Shown here piece after piece: positions 59,489 through 64,000 of a stretch of 64,000 nt of DNA; the stretch's first letter is position 1, and each line of letters starts with the position of its first letter. The translations under genes and the position numbers were made by a program. The notes under the pieces are model-generated. The model was given only the letters and a program-made list of their open reading frames with translations, made no database searches and was not told where the DNA came from. The DNA comes from Typhlomys cinereus (taxonomy: Eukaryota; Chordata; Mammalia; Rodentia; Platacanthomyidae), in contig JALPQD010000247.1 of assembly GCA_023101885.1 (NCBI GenBank), positions 1 through 64,000 of the forward strand. The letters are read 5' to 3'.

Positions 59489-62400
59489 CTAAGAGCCACC
59501 TCTTAGGGAGTACATATGGTGCATAATTTTCTGGGTCTGGGATACTTCAATTAATACAATTGTTTCTAATCACATCCATTTCCCGGCAAATTCCAGTAAT
59601 TCATCATTTTTTATGGCTGAGTAGTACTCCATTGTATAGATGTACCACAGTTTCCTTATCCACTTGTCAACTGTTGGACATTTGGGTTGATTCCATGACT
59701 TTGCTATTGTAAACAGTGCTGCTATGAACATGGTCGTGCTTGTGCTATGGAGGTGAACCTCTGCTGTATGGGGGATAATTCTGAAAAGTGGAATCGCAGG
59801 GTCATATGGCATTTCAATCTTTACTTTCTTTAAGAATCTCCAGACAGCTTGCCAGAGTGGATGTATGAGCCTGCATTCCCACCAGCAATGTAGGAGAGTT
59901 CCCTCTCTCCACATCCTCTCCAATATTTGTTGTTTGTATTGTGGATTTTTGCCATCCTCACTGGGGTGAGATGATATCTCAGGGAAATTTTGATTTCCAT
60001 TTCCCTGATGGCTAAAGAAGTGGAGCATTTTTTAATATATTTGTTAGACATTTTAATTTCATCCCTGGAAAATATCTTTTGAGTTCCAGGACCCATTTTT
60101 TTAATTAGGCTATTGGTTTCCTTGGTTTTTAGTTTTCTAAGTCTTTGTGCACTCTGGACAGTAGAGCTCTATCAGATATGTGGTTGGTGAAGATTTTCTC
60201 CCATTCTGTGGGTTGCCCTTGAGCTCGCGTTACAATCTCCTTATCTGAACAGAAGCTCTTTAATTTCACAAGATCCCAACTGTTGAGAGTTGGTAGCAGT
60301 GACTGTGCCATTGGATGTCTGTTTAGGAACTGTTGGCCTAGCCCAGTCAGCTCGAGGGAGTTCCCTATCCTTTCAACTATGTTTTTTATAGTCTCTGGCC
60401 TGATATCAAGATCCTTGATCCATTTGGAATTAAGTCTTGTACATGGTGACAAGTACGGGTCCAGCTTTAATTTTCTGCATGTGGAGATCCACTTTTGCCA
60501 GCATCATTTGTTGAAGATACTGTTCTTTTTCCATTGGATTCATTGGGCCCAATTGTCAAAGACTTAATGGCTGTAATTTTGTGGACTTATATCTGGGTCT
60601 TATATCCTTATCCTTTGATCTGTGTGTCTTTTTTGGAGCCAGTACCAGGCTGTTTTTATAACTATGGATTTGAGTATAGACTAAGGTTTGGTATGGTAAT
60701 ACCTCTGGCAGTGTTTTTGTTACTCAGGATTGTCTTTGCTATCCTGGGTCTTTTGTGCCTCCATATGAACTTTGAGATTGTTTGGTCAACTTCTTTGAAG
60801 AATTGCTTTGTGATTTTAATTGGTATAACATTGAATTTGTATATTGCATTTGGTAGGATGGTCATTTTTACGATGTTGATTCTGCCAATCCAGGAGCAAG
60901 GGAGGTCTTTCCAAATTCTGGTGTCTTCTGCAATTTCTTTCTTTAGGGTTTTAAAGTTTTCATTGTAAAGGTCTTTTACCTCCTTGGTTAGGTTTATACC
61001 AAGGTATTTCATTTTTTTATGGGCTATAATAAATGGAATTTTTTCTCTCAACGCTTTTTCACTTCTTTTATTCTGGGCATGTAGGAAGGCCTCTGATTTT
61101 TGCACATTTATTTTGTATCCTGCCACACTGCTGAACTTCTCAATTAGTTCCAGGTGCTTCCTGGTGAAGTTTTGAGATCACTCAGGTATAAGATCATGTC
61201 ATCTGCAAATAGGGATAGTTTGACTTGTTCCTTGCCGATTTGAATCCCTCTTATGTCTCTTTCTTGTCTTATGGCTTCAGCTAAGACTTCAAGTACAATA
61301 TTGAACTGAAGGGGTGAGAGTGGACAGCCTGGTCTAGTTCCTGATCAAAGTGGGAATGCTTCAAATTTTTCCCCTTTGAGCATAATCTTTGCTGTGGGCT
61401 TGTTGTATACAACTTTTATTATATTGATAAAGGTTCCTTCCATTCCTACTGTCTCTATCATTTTGGTCATAAAGGGCTGTTGGATCTTTTCAAAAGCTTT
61501 TTCTGCATCTATCAAGAGTATCATGTGGTCTTGGACTTTGGACAGGTTTACATGATGAATTACATTTATTGATTTGCGTTTATTGTAACAACCTTGTGTG
61601 CCGGGGATGAAGCCTACTTGGTCCCAGTGAATGATCTTTTTAGTGTGTTTTTGAATCCGATTTCCTAAGACTTTTTGGAGAATCTTTGCTTCTGTGTTCA
61701 TCAGAGATATTGGCCTATAGTTTTCTTTTTTATGTGAATCTTTATTAGGTTTTGGGATTAAAATGATATTAGCTTCATAGAAGGAATTTGGTAGTGTTCC
61801 TTCCTTTGCTATTTGATGGATCAGTTTAAGGAGTATTGGTGTTATTAACTCCTTAAATGTCTTGGAGAACTCAGTGCTGAATCCATCTGGTCCAGGACAT
61901 TTTTTTTGGTGGGAAGATTTGAGATTACTTCTTCAATTTCCTTATATGTTATAGGACTATTTAAGTAATTCACAACTCTCCGATTCAATTTAGCTAAGTT
62001 CTGTTTACTTAGAAATTCATCCATCTCTTTTGTGTTGTCAAACTTCACGGAGTATAAGTTTTGGAAATATGATGTTATAATTCTCTGAATTTCTTGGGTA
62101 TCAGTAGTGATAACTACATGTTCATTTCTAATTTTGTTAATTTGAGTTTTCTCTCTCTTGCTTTTGGTTAATTTAGCTAGGGGTGTATCAATCTTATTGA
62201 TTTTTTCAAAGAACCAGCTTTTTGACAGTGTGATTTTTTCTATCGTTTTCTTAATCTCAATTTCAGATATTTCTCCCCTTATTTTGCTAATCTCCTCTCT
62301 TCTGATACTTTTGGGATCAGATTGCTCTAGTTTCTGTAAAGCCTTAAGCTGTATCATTAAGTTATTTATTTCTGATGTTTCCATTTTTTTGATGTAGGCA

Positions 62401-63311
62401 TTAAGAGCTATGAACTTACCTCTTAGGAAAGCTTTCATTGTGTCCCAGAGATTTTGGTAAGTTATATTTTCATTATCATTCACTTTCAGGAAATCTTGAA
62501 TTCCTTTTTAATTTCTTCCTGAATCCAGTTCTCATTCAGCATCATATTGTTAAGTTTCCAGGAGTTAGTGTATTTTCCCTTGTTTGTTGTGTTGTGCATG
62601 TCCAGCTTTAGGCCATGGTGGTCTGACAGGGCACAGGTTAGAATTTCAACTTTTTTATATATGTGTAGATTCGTTTTGTGGCCCAGTATGTGATCTATTT
62701 TGGAGAAAGTTCCATGTGCTGCTGAGAAAAGTATGTATTCTTTGGTACGTGGGTGAAAAGTTCGATAGAGATCTGTAAGGTCCATTTTTTTCAGGGTTTG
62801 ATTAAGTTCCAAAGTGTCTCTGTTAAGCATTTGACCTGTTGATCTATCCCATGTTGAGAGGGCGGTGTTGAAGTCCCCAAGAATTATCGTTTGGGTGTTG
62901 ATTTCTCGCTTTAGATGCTGTAGGGTTTTCTTAATGAATGTGGAGGGGCCCGCATTGGGTGCATGTATGTTCAGTATTGTGAAGTCTTCCTGGTGAATTG
63001 TACCTGTGACTAAAATGTAGTATCCATCCGTGTCTCTTATAATTTTCTTTGGTTTGAAGTCCACTTTGTCTGATAGCATAATGGCTACCCCTGCCTGTTT
63101 TCTGCTTCCATTTGCTTGTAGAATTGTTGACCAGCCTTTTAGTTTTAGAGTGTGCCTACCTTTTGTGGTGAGATGGGTTTCCTGCAGGCAGCAAATTGAT
63201 GTATGGATTGTATTTTTTAATCCAAGTTTGTAATCTGTGTCTCTTGATTGGTGAATTAATTCCATTAACTTTTAGTGTTATAATGGAGAAACTATTTTTA
63301 ATTCCAGACAT
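59489..63311 (-). pseudogene. L1-L ORF2 remnant (endonuclease, RT, C-terminal part)
   Basis: The inferred start is the ATG at 63311 and the stop is at 59491-59489, about 1,275 codons, as expected for L1 ORF2. The endonuclease piece 63265-62486 (259 codons, the longest frame in the window) has CLQETHL, ILGDFNTALS and ALSDHHGLKLD, covering the known catalytic Glu, Asp/Asn and Asp-His positions. The codon at the usual Asn14 (63272-63270) is Lys. Further pieces are 62483-61845, 61701-61345, 61126-60662 ([19 protein letters not shown]) and 60028-59570 (AKSWNQPKCPTVDKWIRK). Frameshifts and stops separate all of them. Confidence 0.93.
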
Positions 63312-63404
63312 TTATTATGTTTAGTAGTTTTTATAAGTATATTGCTTCGCTTTTAATGGTGTTATACTTGCCTTCTGTTCTCCTACATATGCCTGTTTTT
63401 TTCT

Positions 63405-64000
63405 TCATGCTTGAGTATCATTTCTAGCATTTTTTTGAAGGCCTGGTTTGGTGGACATGTATCCCTTCAAGTTGTCTTTGTGCTGGAAAATTTTTCTTTC
63501 TCCCTTGATCATGACTGATAGTTTTGCAGGGTAAATCAGCCTGGGTTGACATTTTTGGTTATTCAATACTTGAAGTATGTCTCTCCAAGCTCTTCTTGCT
63601 TTTACTGTTTTGACTGAGAAGTCACTTGTTATTTTTATAGGTTTACCTTTAAAAGTGACTTGTTTTTTCTCCCTTGAAGCTCTCAGCACCAGTTCTTTAT
63701 CTTGAATGTGGAGTGTTTTGACTATTATTTGCCATGGCAAGCTTCTGTTTTGGTCATATCTGTTTGGGGTACGGAATGCCTCTTGTATATGGATCGGCCT
63801 CTCTTTTTTTTAGATGAGGAAAGTTTTCCTTGATGATCGTTTGAAAAATTTCCTCAGGGGTGGTATTTTGAGATTCTTGCTCTGATATTCCATGAATATG
63901 CATGTTATGCTTCTTCAGGGTGTCCCATATCTCCTGAATATTTCTCTCAAGTATCTTTTTGGCTTTAACAACCTCTTCCATTGAGCTGGTTAGTACTCCC
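63405..64000 (-). pseudogene. L1-L ORF1 remnant, N-terminus off right edge
   Basis: The C-terminal frame 63740-63405 reads MPWQIIVKTLHIQDKELVLR, then KARRAWRDILQVLN, RLIYPAKLSV and STKPGLQ, the ORF1p C-terminal domain. Frame 63981-63754 (MEEVVKAKKILERNIQEIWD, NMHIHGISEQ) is the coiled-coil and RRM side. One frame break lies between 63754 and 63740. The start is outside the window. Confidence 0.92.

Larger units (their letters stand above)
58433..64000 (-). mobile_element. L1-L: long LINE-1, minus strand, 5' end beyond right edge
   Basis: The T-rich tail complement (58433-58472) is followed by the young-type 3'UTR to 59488, ORF2 (59489-63311), the inter-ORF spacer, and ORF1 from 63405 to the window edge. 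It is the longest L1 in the window. Frames are broken in both ORFs, so it is not autonomous. It is closely similar to L1-A throughout. Confidence 0.95.

Noticed and set aside
62486..63265. 259-codon frame as a host nuclease gene
   Set aside because: It is the L1 endonuclease domain in frame with L1 ORF2 order and flanked by L1 ORF1 and RT pieces.
1..64000. Endogenous retrovirus or LTR elements
   Set aside because: I saw no LTR pair, primer-binding site with polypurine tract, or gag/pol/env-like frame. Every RT signature seen is of the L1 type.

Overview
This window is mammalian nuclear DNA, almost certainly from a rodent. The evidence is a near-consensus ID (BC1-like) SINE with perfect target-site duplications (TSDs), ID/B1-type fragments, a B2-superfamily SINE with a tRNA-like head, and many LINE-1 (L1) copies in several age classes. 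I cannot name the species. The lack of young B1 or murine B2 copies argues against mouse or rat; a dipodoid or other non-murine rodent is a guess from memory of SINE families.

I see no host protein-coding gene, exon, rRNA, functional tRNA gene, CRISPR array or bacterial feature. Every long open frame I could interpret is a broken piece of an L1 open reading frame or runs through a SINE. The window is intergenic or intronic, AT-rich, and its structure is a record of retrotransposition.

Layout. 1-4330: L1-A (minus), 5'-complete, 3' end off the left edge. 4475-8839: L1-B (plus), head-to-head with L1-A and bounded by a 16-bp TSD. It joins the first ~60 nt of the L1 5'UTR directly to the reverse-transcriptase region. 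It carries a nested SINE, a nested L1 3' end (L1-C) and a duplicated 3' terminus. 9-30 kb: mostly unassigned AT-rich sequence with scattered SINEs, old L1 pieces, a 199-bp local duplication (16675/17828) and a twin-primed L1-D (26725-27475). 30-38.7 kb: L1-E, L1-F and L1-G, with SINE insertions. 38.7-53.4 kb: mainly unassigned sequence with a few old repeats. 53.4-64 kb: L1-I, L1-J and L1-L (all minus). L1-L runs off the right edge and appears to have inserted into a SINE that itself sits at the end of L1-J.

Nothing here works as a pathway. L1 ORF2 machinery from active copies elsewhere would have mobilised both the L1 and the SINE copies. The points most worth a second look are the internally deleted L1-B, the 199-bp duplication, the 20-nt SINE-like word in the L1-B tail, a Lys at the usual catalytic Asn14 of the L1 endonuclease in two copies, and the CpG-rich young SINE family whose five copies all lie on the minus strand.
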